Shown: positions 28,152-38,453 of the stretch, piece after piece
How the letters are laid out: every line of letters starts with the position of its first letter
How positions within the stretch are numbered: position 1 is the first letter of the stretch
Assembly (NCBI RefSeq): GCF_963678865.1
Contig: NZ_OY787459.1
Span: 462,501 to 526,500, forward strand
Length of the DNA stretch: 64,000 bases
Reading direction: 5' to 3'
Source: Maridesulfovibrio sp.
GTDB taxonomy: Bacteria; Desulfobacterota; Desulfovibrionia; Desulfovibrionales; Desulfovibrionaceae
The notes under the pieces: model-generated
Told to the model about the DNA's origin: nothing
Seen by the model: the letters and a program-made list of their open reading frames with translations, nothing else
The model's database searches: none
Program-made: the position numbers and the translations under genes

Positions 28152-28985
28152 ATGACCTTATGGAAAACCGTCAGCGTAGGCATCACTACTGTGCTCCTGA
28201 TCATGGGCCTCTCATCCGCTGTCTGGGCTGGAGACGCCAGACAGAATCTTTCACAGGATAGTACTCTTGAAGCCGTCCTGAAACGCGAAACACTGCGGGT
28301 TGGTTTTTCCACTTTCAAGCCGTGGGCCATGAAAGGCAAGAATGGCGAATTTATCGGTTTTGAAATTGACGTGGCTAAACGCCTTGCCTCAGACATGGGT
28401 GTAAAAATTCGTTTCATCCCCACCAAATGGGACGGTATCATCCCTGCCCTGCTGACAGGTAAATTTGATATTATCATAGGCGGTATGGGTATCACCCCCA
28501 AACGTAACCTTAAGGTTAATTTTTCCGATCCTTACGAATTCAGCGGTATGTCAATTGTTGCCAACAAGTCAGTCGCCCCGGAGAAATCCTCACTTAAAGC
28601 ATTCAACAATGCTGAAACCAAGGTTTCCGTTCGCCTCGGCACTACAGCTGAGAAGGCAGCCAAAAACTTTCTGTCCAAGGCAAATCTGCTTAAATTTAAC
28701 GATGAGGCAGCTTCAATTCAGGAACTTCTCAACGGCAAAGCGGCATGTCTTGTAGCTTCTAACCCCCTGCCCGAAAATCTGGTCAAAAAATATCCCGGCA
28801 AGCTTTATCTGCCCCTGCAGTCTGATTTTACCAGAGAACCGATCGGCTTCGCTGTCCGCAAAGGAGATCCCGACTTTCTCAACTACCTGAACAACTGGAT
28901 CAGGGTCTGCAATTCCGAAGGCTGGCTTGAAGCCCGCTACAATTATTGGTTCAAAACCGAAGATTGGAAATCTCAGGTGGAATAA
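28152..28985 (+). CDS. Amino-acid ABC transporter substrate-binding protein
   Basis: This 277-residue family-3 periplasmic binding protein has a Sec signal peptide (about residues 1-26, cleavage near VWAG). The domain starts LRVGFSTFKPWAMKGKNGEFIGFEIDVAKRLA, the classic amino-acid-binding opening. GKFDIIIGGMGITPKRNLKVNFSDPY is the second signature. The conserved arginine follows in SVRLGTTAEKAA. It lies between two permease genes with a GGAGG site. Confidence 0.92.
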   Translation: MTLWKTVSVGITTVLLIMGLSSAVWAGDARQNLSQDSTLEAVLKRETLRVGFSTFKPWAMKGKNGEFIGFEIDVAKRLASDMGVKIRFIPTKWDGIIPALLTGKFDIIIGGMGITPKRNLKVNFSDPYEFSGMSIVANKSVAPEKSSLKAFNNAETKVSVRLGTTAEKAAKNFLSKANLLKFNDEAASIQELLNGKAACLVASNPLPENLVKKYPGKLYLPLQSDFTREPIGFAVRKGDPDFLNYLNNWIRVCNSEGWLEARYNYWFKTEDWKSQVE

Positions 28986-28993
28986 TCTTTTAA

Positions 28994-29887
28994 ATGTTTG
29001 ATTCACCTAAAAAAATATCCTCCCGTGATATCCTGCTGCTGGCATGTATCATGGGAGGAACTATTTTATTTTTACGCCATCTGGCCTACGGACTTAACTA
29101 CAATTGGGATTGGTCGGTAGTTCCCGGCTATATTGCCCGTTTTGATACTGATTCCGGAAACTGGCGGGCAGGTATGCTGACTCTGGGGTTGCTGGTAACG
29201 CTTCGCCTTTCCCTGTGGTCCATCCTGCTGGCTTTGCTGAATGGAACGATTATGGGTATTTGGAGGGTAAGCCCACGGCCTCTGCTGCGTATGATTTCCA
29301 GCAGTTACGTAGGACTAGTACGAAATGTCCCTCCGCTTGTACTGATCTTTATCTTTTATTTCTTTCTCGGTGATCAGATCATGCAGGCTACTGGAATAAC
29401 CGAACTTTCTTATTCTCTGAATGATAAAACATCACCTGTTTTAGCAACTCTGTTCGGTCCGGTGGAACAACTCCCTGCTTTTTTTTCAGGTGTGCTGACC
29501 ATGGCTCTTTTTGAAGGAGCGTATATCACCGAAATAGTCCGCGCCGGCATTGAATCCGTAGATAAAGAACAGTGGGAAGCTTCTGCAGCACTGGGCTTCA
29601 GCAGGCCAAGACAGCTGATACACATTATTCTGCCACAGGCTTTTTCAAGCTCACTTCCTTCACTGGCCGGACAATTCATCTCCACAATTAAAGATTCTTC
29701 CATTGTCTCGGTAATCTCCATTCAGGAGCTGACCTTTGCCGGACAGGAGTTGATGTCCGCCACCTACAGAACCTTCGAAATATGGACCATTATCATTGGC
29801 CTGTACTTTCTCCTCACCTTCCCCTGCTCAATAGCCGTAAGGAACCTTGAGAAAAGAATGAACAGCCACAAGCAGCAACCTCATTGA
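28994..29887 (+). CDS. Polar amino-acid ABC transporter permease
   Basis: This 297-residue permease is a partner of the upstream permease. It has an N-terminal helix (about residues 12-32), the transport-domain start GMLTLGLLVTLRLSLWS, and the EAA loop EASAALGFSRPRQLIHIILPQ around residues 196-216. It starts 8 nt after the binding protein. An ATPase gene for the set is not found before the convergent HD-GYP gene, whose stop overlaps this stop by 7 nt, so ATPase function must come from elsewhere. Confidence 0.88.
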   Translation: MFDSPKKISSRDILLLACIMGGTILFLRHLAYGLNYNWDWSVVPGYIARFDTDSGNWRAGMLTLGLLVTLRLSLWSILLALLNGTIMGIWRVSPRPLLRMISSSYVGLVRNVPPLVLIFIFYFFLGDQIMQATGITELSYSLNDKTSPVLATLFGPVEQLPAFFSGVLTMALFEGAYITEIVRAGIESVDKEQWEASAALGFSRPRQLIHIILPQAFSSSLPSLAGQFISTIKDSSIVSVISIQELTFAGQELMSATYRTFEIWTIIIGLYFLLTFPCSIAVRNLEKRMNSHKQQPH

Positions 29888-30600
29888 TGAACTGCCGCTG
29901 TATGTACATGAGTATATGCTTTATCCATGCCGAAAGGATTTTCATCCAATGCCATTCCCTCTGCAAAATAAGCTTCAATTCGGTCTGAAATTTTTAAAAA
30001 TTCATTAACTATCAAGGGATCGAACTGTGAACCTGAGCATCTTTTTATTTCTGTGACAATTTTACTGTATTCAATTGCATTACGGTAGGTGCGGTTGCTG
30101 GCCATGGCTGATAAAGTATCTGCAACAGCGATGACCCGTGCTCCGAAAGGAATTTGTTCCCCCTTTAGACCATGCGGATATCCGGCCCCGTCATATCTCT
30201 CATGGTGATGCAGTATTATGCCCGTAATCCGATCCAATCCTGCTACTGTCGCTACAGGCTTAACAATTTCAGCTCCTATGGACGGATGCTGTTTTACAAT
30301 TTCATATTCTTCAGCAGTAAGTTTGCCTTTCTTTTTAAGAATAGAATCCGGCAGACCTATTTTGCCGATATCATGCAGATGCCCTGCAATATGCAACAGT
30401 TCACATTCACGATTTTGCAGCCCCAATTGCATGCCCAGAGCCTGAGCTATTACGGCGACTTCCTCCGAGTGTGAACATGTATAGTGATCTTTGGCATCAA
30501 TCGCGTTCCCTAAAGATTCAGCAAATTGATGTACGGTCATGCTTGCAACGCAATTATTGCAAGTATCTTTTTTGGTAAAAAAATCTATTATCTTTCGCAT
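29881..30600 (-). CDS. HD-GYP domain phosphodiesterase
   Basis: This 239-residue protein is a stand-alone HD-GYP domain, predicted to hydrolyse cyclic di-GMP. The motifs YTCSHSEEVA, HLHDIGKIGLPD, HPSIGAEIV, HHHERYDGAGYPHGLKG and DTLSAMASNRTYR are intact. The N-terminal 18 residues contain CNNC, a possible metal or redox site absent from most HD-GYP proteins. There is no receiver domain, so activity may be set by ligand or partner. The next gene upstream is a divergent chemoreceptor. Confidence 0.9.
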   Translation of the reverse strand: MRKIIDFFTKKDTCNNCVASMTVHQFAESLGNAIDAKDHYTCSHSEEVAVIAQALGMQLGLQNRECELLHIAGHLHDIGKIGLPDSILKKKGKLTAEEYEIVKQHPSIGAEIVKPVATVAGLDRITGIILHHHERYDGAGYPHGLKGEQIPFGARVIAVADTLSAMASNRTYRNAIEYSKIVTEIKRCSGSQFDPLIVNEFLKISDRIEAYFAEGMALDENPFGMDKAYTHVHTAAVHQ

Positions 30601-30889
30601 ACAATACCATCTATTTGAACAGTTGATTTAACCTGGAATAAGATGGCACGTTATTTAAATTGAGAATGAGTGTCAATCGCGATTGAGTTAAAATTATTAT
30701 TCTAAAATATAATCAAGACAATTTCATTTATAATTTCATGGGAATGTCAAATAAATTTTCATTAAAATCAACAACATATAGATATCATTGCGAAATAACA
30801 ACACATTTCACACAACCGTAACCTTCAGGACATAGTAATCATCACCCGCAACACATAAGTTGCCATCAGCAAACCTGAGGAGGAACGCT

Positions 30890-33328
30890 ATGTCCTTGAA
30901 ATTAAAATTAATCACTTTTTGTGTTGCAATAGGTCTCATACCTTTAATTCTAATAGGCGCGTTAAGTGTCAGTATGGCGTCAAAGGCTTTATCTGATCAA
31001 GCCTTCGGTCAACTGGAATCAGTGCGTGATTCAAAAAAGAAAAACCTTCAAGATCTGGTAAACAAATGGTTTCAAGAAGTTGAACTCTATTCCAACGTAA
31101 AAGAAGTTTACAATACCGTAGGTATGGCAGGTGAATATGCAATGGAGTACGCCGTTCCGGGCAAACCCATGGATGTAACTTCCGATGAATATAAAGAAAT
31201 TCATCAGTATGCGTCAGCTCCATTTATCCCCTTTGTAAAAACACTCGGGTACGATGATGCCCTGCTTATAAATGATTACGGTCGGGTGCTCTATTCTGTA
31301 AAAAAAGAAAAAGACCTAGGTGCTGACATAAAAAAGGGGAAATACAAAAACACTAACCTTGGCCGGGCTTTTGCGAAAGCAGTCAAAGGTGAAACAGTTT
31401 TTGCTGATTTCGAGCCATATGCCCCTATGGGCGGAATACCGGTGGCATTTATATGCGCTCCGGTCCATTCACATGCCGGGGATATTCAGGGCGTTGTGGC
31501 ACTGCGTATACCGCTGAAAGAAATCAATTCCATTATGACTCAGCGTTCAGGCATGGGGCAGACCGGGGAGTCCTACCTTGTGGGACCGGACCTGCTGATG
31601 CGCTCGGATTCTGAACTTGATCCCCGGTACCGGACCGTTAATAATTCTTTCAATAATCCTGATAAGGGAAAGGTTGAATCCAAGGAAGTCAAACTAGCGC
31701 TTCAAGGCCAAAGCAATACAGCTTTGATGACCGCAGCAGACGGAGATGAATATCTCGTAGCATACACTCCTATTGAAATTGGAAAATCCAACTGGGCTCT
31801 GATTGCGGAAATACACAAAGACGAGGCATTCCAAGCTGTTACCAGATTAAGAAATTTTGCTCTGATCATCTCCGGGATAACTGCGCTTATCGTCGTATTG
31901 GTCACTTTTATATTCCTGCGCAAATCAATTCTCGGCCCACTCGAACGTATTGAGTTTTTTGTCAGTTCCATTGCCGCTGGTGATTTTAAAGCTACCCTTG
32001 AAGGCAAATTCAAAAGCGAAATAAAAAATCTGGCCGACGGAATCCAGATCATGGTCGGGGAATTGAAAAACAAACTCGGTTTTTCACAGGGGATGTTGGA
32101 CGGAATGACAGTCCCCTGTCTCATATCTGATACAGACGCGAAGATCTCCTACCTTAACCAGCCCCTTTGTGAATTGCTGGAAAGCGGTGAATCATGTGAT
32201 AAATGGGTCGGCCGCCCGGTAAAAGAACTTTTGCAGGCTCCCCCCGGAGAAAAAGGTATTCTTACCCGTTGCCTGAATGAAAAACAGCCGATTTTGAATG
32301 TTGAACGTTGCTGGAAAACCAAAAAGAACAATTACAGGGATGTTCGTATTGATGCTGCCCCGCTATACGACCTTGATAATGAACTAATAGGCGGATTCGC
32401 TGTTATCGTTGACTTAAGCGACATGAAATCCAAAGAAAAACAGATTAAAGAACAGCATAAAGTCATGGTGGAAATCACTGAAAAAGCGCAATCCATATCC
32501 CAATACCTGACCAAAGGGGCAGCTGAAATTGAGGAGCAGGTTGATCAGGTCAGTTCTAACACTGAAAAGCAATTTGACCGTATTGAGTATTCATCCCAGG
32601 CAATCACCGAGATGAACCAGACGTTGTTGAATTCCGTTACCAATGCTGAAAATGCAGCCATGCAGGCCAAATCCACTAGGGTACGCGCGGAAGAAGGTAT
32701 GCAGACCATGACTGAAACCAGCGTTGCCATTGACCAGTTGCAATCACTTTCCGACACAGTGAAGGAGAACATGCACCAGCTTGGTGACCATAGCCAATCC
32801 ATTGGCGGAATCATCGGTGTAATTAACGATATTGCCGACCAGACCAACCTGCTGGCACTTAATGCTGCCATTGAAGCGGCCCGTGCGGGTGAAGCTGGAC
32901 GCGGGTTCGCTGTGGTTGCGGATGAAGTCCGCAAACTGGCAGAAAAAACAATGCAATCAACTAAGGAAGTTGAACTCGCAATTAAAAGTATTCAGGCTTC
33001 GGCTCAGGCAAATATTGAAAATACGGACCAGACAGTTGAGGCTGTTGAGCACGCCAGCGGACTTGTCGGCAGGTCTGTACAGGCTTTTCAGGAAATTTCC
33101 GGAATGTCGCTTGATACGGCTACGGAAATAGAAAGAATTGCCCAGGCTACGGACCAGCAGTCTGAAGCCCATGACCAGATTCATAAAAATGTGGAAGACT
33201 TGAAAATGCTGGCCGGAGATACAAAGGTGGATATGCAGAATTCTGCAAAATCAATTACCTCCCTCGCCAGAACGGCACAGGAGCTTGAAAAGCTCATCGA
33301 ACGTTTAAGTTACGCTGCCGGGATTTAG
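30890..33328 (+). CDS. Methyl-accepting chemotaxis protein (Cache-HAMP-PAS)
   Basis: This 812-residue chemoreceptor has TM1 (about residues 5-30), a large periplasmic sensor of dCache type (about 35-310), TM2 (about 315-340; [15 protein letters not shown]), a HAMP domain, a PAS domain (about 385-510) and a signalling domain. The hairpin tip [42 protein letters not shown] (read in two halves) is the conserved CheA/CheW-binding tip. The start is ATG 30890 after GAGGAGG. A cytoplasmic PAS next to the periplasmic Cache suggests it integrates an external ligand with redox or energy state. Confidence 0.92.
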   Translation: MSLKLKLITFCVAIGLIPLILIGALSVSMASKALSDQAFGQLESVRDSKKKNLQDLVNKWFQEVELYSNVKEVYNTVGMAGEYAMEYAVPGKPMDVTSDEYKEIHQYASAPFIPFVKTLGYDDALLINDYGRVLYSVKKEKDLGADIKKGKYKNTNLGRAFAKAVKGETVFADFEPYAPMGGIPVAFICAPVHSHAGDIQGVVALRIPLKEINSIMTQRSGMGQTGESYLVGPDLLMRSDSELDPRYRTVNNSFNNPDKGKVESKEVKLALQGQSNTALMTAADGDEYLVAYTPIEIGKSNWALIAEIHKDEAFQAVTRLRNFALIISGITALIVVLVTFIFLRKSILGPLERIEFFVSSIAAGDFKATLEGKFKSEIKNLADGIQIMVGELKNKLGFSQGMLDGMTVPCLISDTDAKISYLNQPLCELLESGESCDKWVGRPVKELLQAPPGEKGILTRCLNEKQPILNVERCWKTKKNNYRDVRIDAAPLYDLDNELIGGFAVIVDLSDMKSKEKQIKEQHKVMVEITEKAQSISQYLTKGAAEIEEQVDQVSSNTEKQFDRIEYSSQAITEMNQTLLNSVTNAENAAMQAKSTRVRAEEGMQTMTETSVAIDQLQSLSDTVKENMHQLGDHSQSIGGIIGVINDIADQTNLLALNAAIEAARAGEAGRGFAVVADEVRKLAEKTMQSTKEVELAIKSIQASAQANIENTDQTVEAVEHASGLVGRSVQAFQEISGMSLDTATEIERIAQATDQQSEAHDQIHKNVEDLKMLAGDTKVDMQNSAKSITSLARTAQELEKLIERLSYAAGI

Positions 33329-33344
33329 TTTTCCAAACCTGCAT

Positions 33345-33389
33345 ATAGGAATGCGCCCTGAGCCATTATGGATCAGGGCGCATTCCTAT
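33345..33389. terminator. Bidirectional 17-bp palindromic terminator
   Basis: Perfect 17-nt arms (33345-33361 and 33373-33389, core GCGCCCTGA/TCAGGGCGC) lie between the convergent chemoreceptor and acyltransferase genes and are followed by CTTTATT. Confidence 0.75.
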
Positions 33390-33409
33390 CTTTATTGGAT
33401 AAACACGAT

Positions 33410-34054
33410 TTAATCAGGTTTCATGCTTGCCATGACTTCTTCCAGACGTCGAGCTTCTGCTGCGAGAACCTGATCATCAAGCTTTTGTCCCGTAACCGTA
33501 AAAGGCTCACCCAGCATAATTCTGCACGGCATAAAAGGTTTGGGCAACTCAAAGCGGTCCCATGATTTATGAAAAACAACCGGATTTGCAGGATAGGCCC
33601 GCATGGGAATAATAGCTGCCCCAGTCTTCTGCGCAATAGCCAGAATACCGGGCTTCACCTCATGACGCGGCCCTTTGGGACCATCCATTGTAATAGCCCC
33701 GATTTTACCTTGCTTGCGCATAACCCGAGCCACTCCGAGCATGGCCTTGAGGCCTCCTCGGGTGGATGAGCCACGGGCAACTTCATAACCGATACGTTCC
33801 AGCACATCGGTAATGATCTGTCCGTCCTTACTGTCGCTGGCCATGGTTACCAACGGCAGTTTTTTCAAAAAACCGAGTCCGATCAGGCTGAAAAGCTCAT
33901 TATGCCACAAGGCCAGCATTACCGGCTTGCCCTGCTTATGCGGCTCAATGATGTTCTCATATCCGCTGACATCAAAGCGTATGGAACGCACCCACCAGCG
34001 GTAGAGGAAAGCCACTTGAGGTGCGAATATGACCGGATCAACCTTAATCTTCAT
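33410..34054 (-). CDS. DUF374 lysophospholipid acyltransferase-like protein
   Basis: This 214-residue protein matches the DUF374 branch of acyltransferases: VMLALWHNELF (catalytic His region), VTMASDSKDGQIITDVLERIGYEVARGSSTRGG, and ITMDGPKGPRHEVKPG. It is related to PlsC and lipid A acyltransferases and presumably acylates a lipid at the inner membrane. It lies 5 nt after the MsbA-like gene on the same strand, which supports a role in lipid A or core biosynthesis. The exact acceptor is not known. Confidence 0.85.
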   Translation of the reverse strand: MKIKVDPVIFAPQVAFLYRWWVRSIRFDVSGYENIIEPHKQGKPVMLALWHNELFSLIGLGFLKKLPLVTMASDSKDGQIITDVLERIGYEVARGSSTRGGLKAMLGVARVMRKQGKIGAITMDGPKGPRHEVKPGILAIAQKTGAAIIPMRAYPANPVVFHKSWDRFELPKPFMPCRIMLGEPFTVTGQKLDDQVLAAEARRLEEVMASMKPD

Positions 34055-34059
34055 GATCG

Positions 34060-35820
34060 CTAATCATCCTGAAACTGCATTTTGTATAACTTGGTGTAAA
34101 GGGGACATTTTTCCAGAAGCTCTTTGTGAGTACCCTTGGAAACGATTTTACCTTTTTCCATGACCACAATCACATCAGCGGAAAGCACCGTTGAAAGCCT
34201 GTGGGCGATAACAATGCTGGTTCTGTCTTTCATGAGATTTTCAAGGGCCATCTGGACAATGCGTTCAGCCTCGGTATCCAAGGCGCTGGTAGCCTCATCG
34301 AGAATAAGCAGCGGAGGATTCTTGAACAGGGCACGGGCAATGGTCAGCCGCTGTTTCTGTCCGCCGGAAAGTCTTACCCCGCGTTCACCGACCATGGTAT
34401 CGTAACCTTCGGGCAGTTTTTCGATAAACTCATGGGCGAAAGCTGTCCTTGCACATTCCTCAACATTATCGGAATCAGATTCAAGACTCACGTAGGAAAT
34501 GTTGTCCCGGACTGAAGCGTTGAAGAGGAAAGTTTCCTGCGAAACCATACCAATATTCAAGCGCAGGGACTTAAGAGAGTACTCATGGACCGGCCTGCCG
34601 TTAAGAACAATACCGCCTTCCGCTGCATCGTAAAAACGGGGAATAAGATTGACCAGAGTTGTCTTACCTGATCCGCTGGGTCCGACAATAGCCACTTTCT
34701 GTCCGGCTTCTACATTAAGATTAATATTATTCAGTACCGGGTTTTCAGAAGAAGAATAACTGAAGGTCAGGTCCTTGATTTCAAGTTTTTTAAAACCCTG
34801 TTCCAGTTCAATTTCGCCGCCCTGCTCCACATTGATATTATCCGAATCAAGAATTTCAAATACCCTTTCCGCACCGGCCAGAGCTCGCTGGATGGTGTGA
34901 TTGGAGGAGTTAATCTTTTTGATCGGCTCATAGAGCATAACCAGCGCAGCGATGAAGGAAAAGAAAGTACCAGGAGTTGAATAGCCGTCAATAACCTGCG
35001 AACCGCCGTACCAAAGCACAAGACCGATGCCTAACGCCCCTACTATCTCCATAATCCGGGAGGAAAGTTCACTGTTGAGAACTGATTTGATGGCAATCCT
35101 GACGAGCCGGGAGTTCTCCTGTGCAAATTTTTCAGTTTCACGATTTTCATTGGCAAAAGCCTTGATGACTTTTACCCCGCTGAAAGATTCCTGCAACAAG
35201 GCGTTGATGTCCGAAATTTTGCTCTGGTTTTTGCGTCCAAGTTTGCGCAGCTTTCTCCCGAAATAAAAGAAGGGAAAGATAGCCAGCGGCAGCACAAGTA
35301 CCGCGAAAACAGCAAGATATGCATCACGGTAAAAAACCAGACCGATCAGGCAGACAATAGTACACGCCTCGCGGATCATCATAATGAACGAAGGCAGGCT
35401 GGCTCGAATTTCAATAACGTCGTTCAAGATTCGAGACATAAGCATGCCCACCTGACTTTCTTCAAAAAAGTCCATGGGCAGACATATAATCTTACTGAAG
35501 AGGTCGTTCCTGAGCTGTTGCAGCACCAGCAATCCGACACAGTTCATCAGGTAACTTTGTAAAAATCTGAACACGCCTTTGATCAACATAACAAGGACAA
35601 ATGCTATGGGCACCACCATAAGTGCCTGACGGTCTTTGTTGATGAAAATGTCATCCATTGCGGGCTGAATCAGATATGCCGTGGCAGCAGTTGCGGCAGC
35701 AACTACACCCATGGATATAAATGCAACAAAAACCTTGAATTTATAAGGTCCGAAATACGAAAGACATCTCTTAATAAGATGTTTATTTTTCAGATAGCTA
35801 TATTTTTCGCCTTTGGGCAA
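34060..35820 (-). CDS. msbA: MsbA-like lipid A/phospholipid ABC exporter
   Basis: This 586-residue half-transporter joins six membrane helices (about residues 25-310) to an ATPase domain. The Walker A GPSGSGKTTL, Q-loop MVSQETFLF, signature LSGGQKQRL and Walker B LLILDEATSALD are all intact, as is the switch His in IVIAHRLST. The TTG start follows AGGAG at normal spacing. Pairing with an acyltransferase gene supports flipping of lipid A-core rather than drug export, though homodimeric exporters are hard to tell apart by sequence. Confidence 0.87.
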   Translation of the reverse strand: MPKGEKYSYLKNKHLIKRCLSYFGPYKFKVFVAFISMGVVAAATAATAYLIQPAMDDIFINKDRQALMVVPIAFVLVMLIKGVFRFLQSYLMNCVGLLVLQQLRNDLFSKIICLPMDFFEESQVGMLMSRILNDVIEIRASLPSFIMMIREACTIVCLIGLVFYRDAYLAVFAVLVLPLAIFPFFYFGRKLRKLGRKNQSKISDINALLQESFSGVKVIKAFANENRETEKFAQENSRLVRIAIKSVLNSELSSRIMEIVGALGIGLVLWYGGSQVIDGYSTPGTFFSFIAALVMLYEPIKKINSSNHTIQRALAGAERVFEILDSDNINVEQGGEIELEQGFKKLEIKDLTFSYSSSENPVLNNINLNVEAGQKVAIVGPSGSGKTTLVNLIPRFYDAAEGGIVLNGRPVHEYSLKSLRLNIGMVSQETFLFNASVRDNISYVSLESDSDNVEECARTAFAHEFIEKLPEGYDTMVGERGVRLSGGQKQRLTIARALFKNPPLLILDEATSALDTEAERIVQMALENLMKDRTSIVIAHRLSTVLSADVIVVMEKGKIVSKGTHKELLEKCPLYTKLYKMQFQDD

Positions 35821-36007
35821 ATTAGACTCCTTTATTATGGCTGAATGCCGATTGCGATATCTCTTTACTTCTCATTGCCGTCAATCGCAAGTGTCTATTC
35901 CGGGCAAATAGGCATGGTCTATCTTTTAAATGTTTGTTTATTGAATTTATCAATTTGACCGTTAAACACAGGCTGTTATTTTAACAAATATAAAAAGGAG
36001 ATCTGAA

Positions 36008-36628
36008 ATGTCGGTAAAAATAGATTGTAAAGGCTTGCCATGTCCACAACCGGTACTCAAATGCAAAAATGCTATTGAATCTGAGAACCCTGCAAAAATC
36101 AAAATCATAGTTGATAATGAAGCGGCCAAAGAAAATGTCTCCCGGTTCATGGGAACCAAAGGCTACGAAGTCAGTGTTAAGGAAAAAGGCGACCTTTTTG
36201 TGGTAAAAGGCAAAAAAGACGTTACTTCCGAATCTCCGGCTGAATGTGAAGTCTGTAATGTAATGAGCGACGAAGAACTTTCCAACGTGGGCAGTAAAAC
36301 CCTCGTATTCCTGAACAGCGAATTTCTCGGCAGCGGTGACGACGAACTTGGTGCCGGACTTATGTTCAACTTTATTTCAACCCTGCCCGAACTCGGGGAC
36401 TCCCTCTGGCGGATTATCATGGTCAACAGTGCGGTAAAACTTGCAACAGAAGGCAATAAGTGCCTTGAAAAGCTGCAGGAACTCGAGAAGTCAGGTGTTT
36501 CCCTTCTTGTCTGCGGGACCTGTCTCGATCATTTCAAACTGCTCGACAAAAAACAGGTAGGCGAAACCACAAATATGCTCGATGTGGTCACCAGCCTGCA
36601 GCTTGCCACTAAAGTCATAAAAGCTTAA
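36008..36628 (+). CDS. yedF: Selenium-metabolism protein YedF
   Basis: This 206-residue protein has an N-terminal TusA-like domain (about residues 3-70, CKGLPCPQPVLKCKNAI with the CPxP core) and a C-terminal DsrE-like domain (about 95-205) containing VCGTCLDHFKLL. This fusion is the 'sulfurtransferase-like selenium metabolism protein YedF' found in genomes that make selenocysteine. Its role in selenium donation is inferred from its distribution. It fits the Sec-containing formate dehydrogenase in this window. A strong AAGGAG site precedes the ATG. Confidence 0.9.
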   Translation: MSVKIDCKGLPCPQPVLKCKNAIESENPAKIKIIVDNEAAKENVSRFMGTKGYEVSVKEKGDLFVVKGKKDVTSESPAECEVCNVMSDEELSNVGSKTLVFLNSEFLGSGDDELGAGLMFNFISTLPELGDSLWRIIMVNSAVKLATEGNKCLEKLQELEKSGVSLLVCGTCLDHFKLLDKKQVGETTNMLDVVTSLQLATKVIKA

Positions 36629-36634
36629 GAGGTT

Positions 36635-36696
36635 GCCTCCGGCAGCTGAAGAGGAAGGGGGAACTTTTGCTAACACCGAAAGTTCCCCCTTTCCCT
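36635..36696. repeat. Intergenic palindromic repeat, also a terminator
   Basis: The sequence begins CCTCCGGCAGCTGA and contains perfect 12-nt arms AAGGGGGAACTT and AAGTTCCCCCTT followed by TCCCTTT. The same design, a CCTCCGGC start followed by a GGAAGG/CCTTCC palindrome, recurs at 43350 and, in part, at 39063. It lies just after yedF and probably terminates it. Confidence 0.6.
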
Positions 36697-36797
36697 TTGG
36701 AATTACCATCAAAACACGTTATGTACTTCGTAGAGCTACTTTGCTGTTTGGATGGGGTTACCGCATGAAGAGATTTCACTTTTAACGCTAGAAGCAA

Positions 36798-37553
36798 ATG
36801 ACTGAAAAACAAACAATCAGATTGAATAAATATATTGCCTCCGCCGGGCTTACTTCCCGACGCGGAGCAGATGAGCTTGTCCAAAAGGGCAAGGTAAAAA
36901 TCAACGGTCAACTTGCGGATTCACCCGGAATTCAGGTTGATCCTGAAAACGACCAGGTGGAAGTAAACGGCAAGCTCGTACAGCACAACCAAAAGTCCAA
37001 GGACATATACATCCTGCTGCACAAAACCATTGAAACCGTTACTACAGCCAAGGACCCCCAAGGGCGCAAAACAGTGCTCGATCTTTTGCCACCTGAAATC
37101 ATCAAACGCCGGGTCTTTCCCGTAGGCAGGCTTGATTTCTATTCTGAAGGCATGCTTCTGCTGACTACTGACGGCGAATTGTGCAACCGCATGACCCACC
37201 CTAAATGGCACTTGCCCAAGATTTACCACGTAACCATTCGCGGAAAACTTTCGGACAAGGAAATGTCGGTCATAAAAAACGGTATGTTCCTCGAAGATAA
37301 AGGGGAGCTTCTCGCCCCTGTCAAAATAAGAATAATTTCCGAGGTAGGCGAAACCACCAAATATGAAATGGAACTGCACCAAGGCATCAACCGCCAGATC
37401 AGGCGCATGTTCGATGAATTCGGCAAAACCATCCTGCGTCTTAAAAGAGTTCGTCAGGGACGTATTGAGCTGGGCAATCTTAAACCCGGAAAATGGCGTG
37501 AGCTGAGCGATAAAGAACTGACTTTATTGAAGAACGATTTGAAAATGAAGTAG
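36798..37553 (+). CDS. rluB: Ribosomal large subunit pseudouridine synthase (RluB-like)
   Basis: This 251-residue RsuA/RluB-family enzyme converts a uridine in rRNA to pseudouridine. The S4 RNA-binding domain (residues 7-54, IRLNKYIASAGLTSRRGADELV) precedes the catalytic domain with Asp113 in VGRLDFYSEGMLLLTTDG. The GINRQIRRMFDEFG motif is also conserved. RluB versus RsuA target choice (23S or 16S) is inferred from overall similarity. The ATG has only a weak ribosome site. Confidence 0.88.
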   Translation: MTEKQTIRLNKYIASAGLTSRRGADELVQKGKVKINGQLADSPGIQVDPENDQVEVNGKLVQHNQKSKDIYILLHKTIETVTTAKDPQGRKTVLDLLPPEIIKRRVFPVGRLDFYSEGMLLLTTDGELCNRMTHPKWHLPKIYHVTIRGKLSDKEMSVIKNGMFLEDKGELLAPVKIRIISEVGETTKYEMELHQGINRQIRRMFDEFGKTILRLKRVRQGRIELGNLKPGKWRELSDKELTLLKNDLKMK

Positions 37554-37702
37554 AATTGCCTCTGGCTGCCTCAAGGCCAGTACAAAAGTATCCATCGTAA
37601 TTTTCGAAACTGTAAGCAAAACTTTTCGCTTAAGGGATAATTCAAAAATCCCATTTTTTAAAAAGTTTCATCACCGTTTACGATATTTCGCATTAAATAG
37701 GA

Positions 37703-37734
37703 AAGGCCCGGATTTGATAGTCAATCCGGGCCTT
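37703..37734. terminator. Bidirectional terminator between rluB and lolA
   Basis: The 12-nt arms AAGGCCCGGATT and AATCCGGGCCTT flank an 8-nt loop, 15 nt from the lolA stop on the minus strand and followed there by TCCTATTTAAT. Confidence 0.75.
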
Positions 37735-37748
37735 CTCTGTTGGTAATT

Positions 37749-38393
37749 TTAATTAGCCTTTGTATTGTCTTCTACATTTACACCTTCCGGTGGAGTAAAT
37801 TCAAACGCAGCAGCATCCACATCAGGATCGATTTCAATGTTGCTCATGGAGACTTCATTTCCATTGCCGTAAAAATCAACAACAAGCACCTTGCTCATCA
37901 TTTTTTTACTTGGATCTATCCACGCAAAGGCTAGCACCATACCTGTTTCAGGTTCAAGGGGCAGCAACTTGAGCTTGATCAGCCCGTTGTCATCACCCTG
38001 ATTTTCAACTACAAAATCTTCTTCGAGCTTGGCCTGCCCGGAGATGAATTTAATCATGGTCTTGGAGTTGAAAAGCTGCTGGGTGCGATATTTAAGGGCC
38101 AGTTCATCTTCCGGAAAATAATCCCAGACAACGGATTCGCCCACAATGAGAAGCTCCGGTTCCGGCTTGACTGATTCCCAACGCAGCAACGAAGGCTGCT
38201 TAAAAACAATCTTACCGGAACGAATGTCTTGTTCTTTACTTGCGGCATTGGTCAAAGTCTGGGTAAAATCCGCACTGAAAGTTTTAATGGAATCGTATGT
38301 TTTCTGAATTTCGGAAGTCAGTTCATCTGCTCCTGCTATGGAGCTGAATGAAAGTAAAACCGAGATTACAAGTATTAAAATCCTGAATTGCAT
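37749..38393 (-). CDS. lolA: Outer-membrane lipoprotein carrier LolA
   Basis: This 214-residue periplasmic chaperone has a signal peptide (about residues 1-22, cleavage near IAGA). The LolA fold is indicated by TFSADFTQTLTNAASKEQDIRSGKIVFKQPSLLRWE and ELLIVGESVVWDYFPEDELA. LolA receives lipoproteins from LolCDE at the inner membrane and hands them to the outer membrane. Strong GGAG site. It is divergent from the ATC-hydrolase-like gene across 60 nt. Confidence 0.9.
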   Translation of the reverse strand: MQFRILILVISVLLSFSSIAGADELTSEIQKTYDSIKTFSADFTQTLTNAASKEQDIRSGKIVFKQPSLLRWESVKPEPELLIVGESVVWDYFPEDELALKYRTQQLFNSKTMIKFISGQAKLEEDFVVENQGDDNGLIKLKLLPLEPETGMVLAFAWIDPSKKMMSKVLVVDFYGNGNEVSMSNIEIDPDVDAAAFEFTPPEGVNVEDNTKAN

Positions 38394-38453
38394 TATTCTC
38401 CTCGTGAATTCGGGTTCATCTACAAAAACTGTCTTAACCCTTTTGGATTAATT

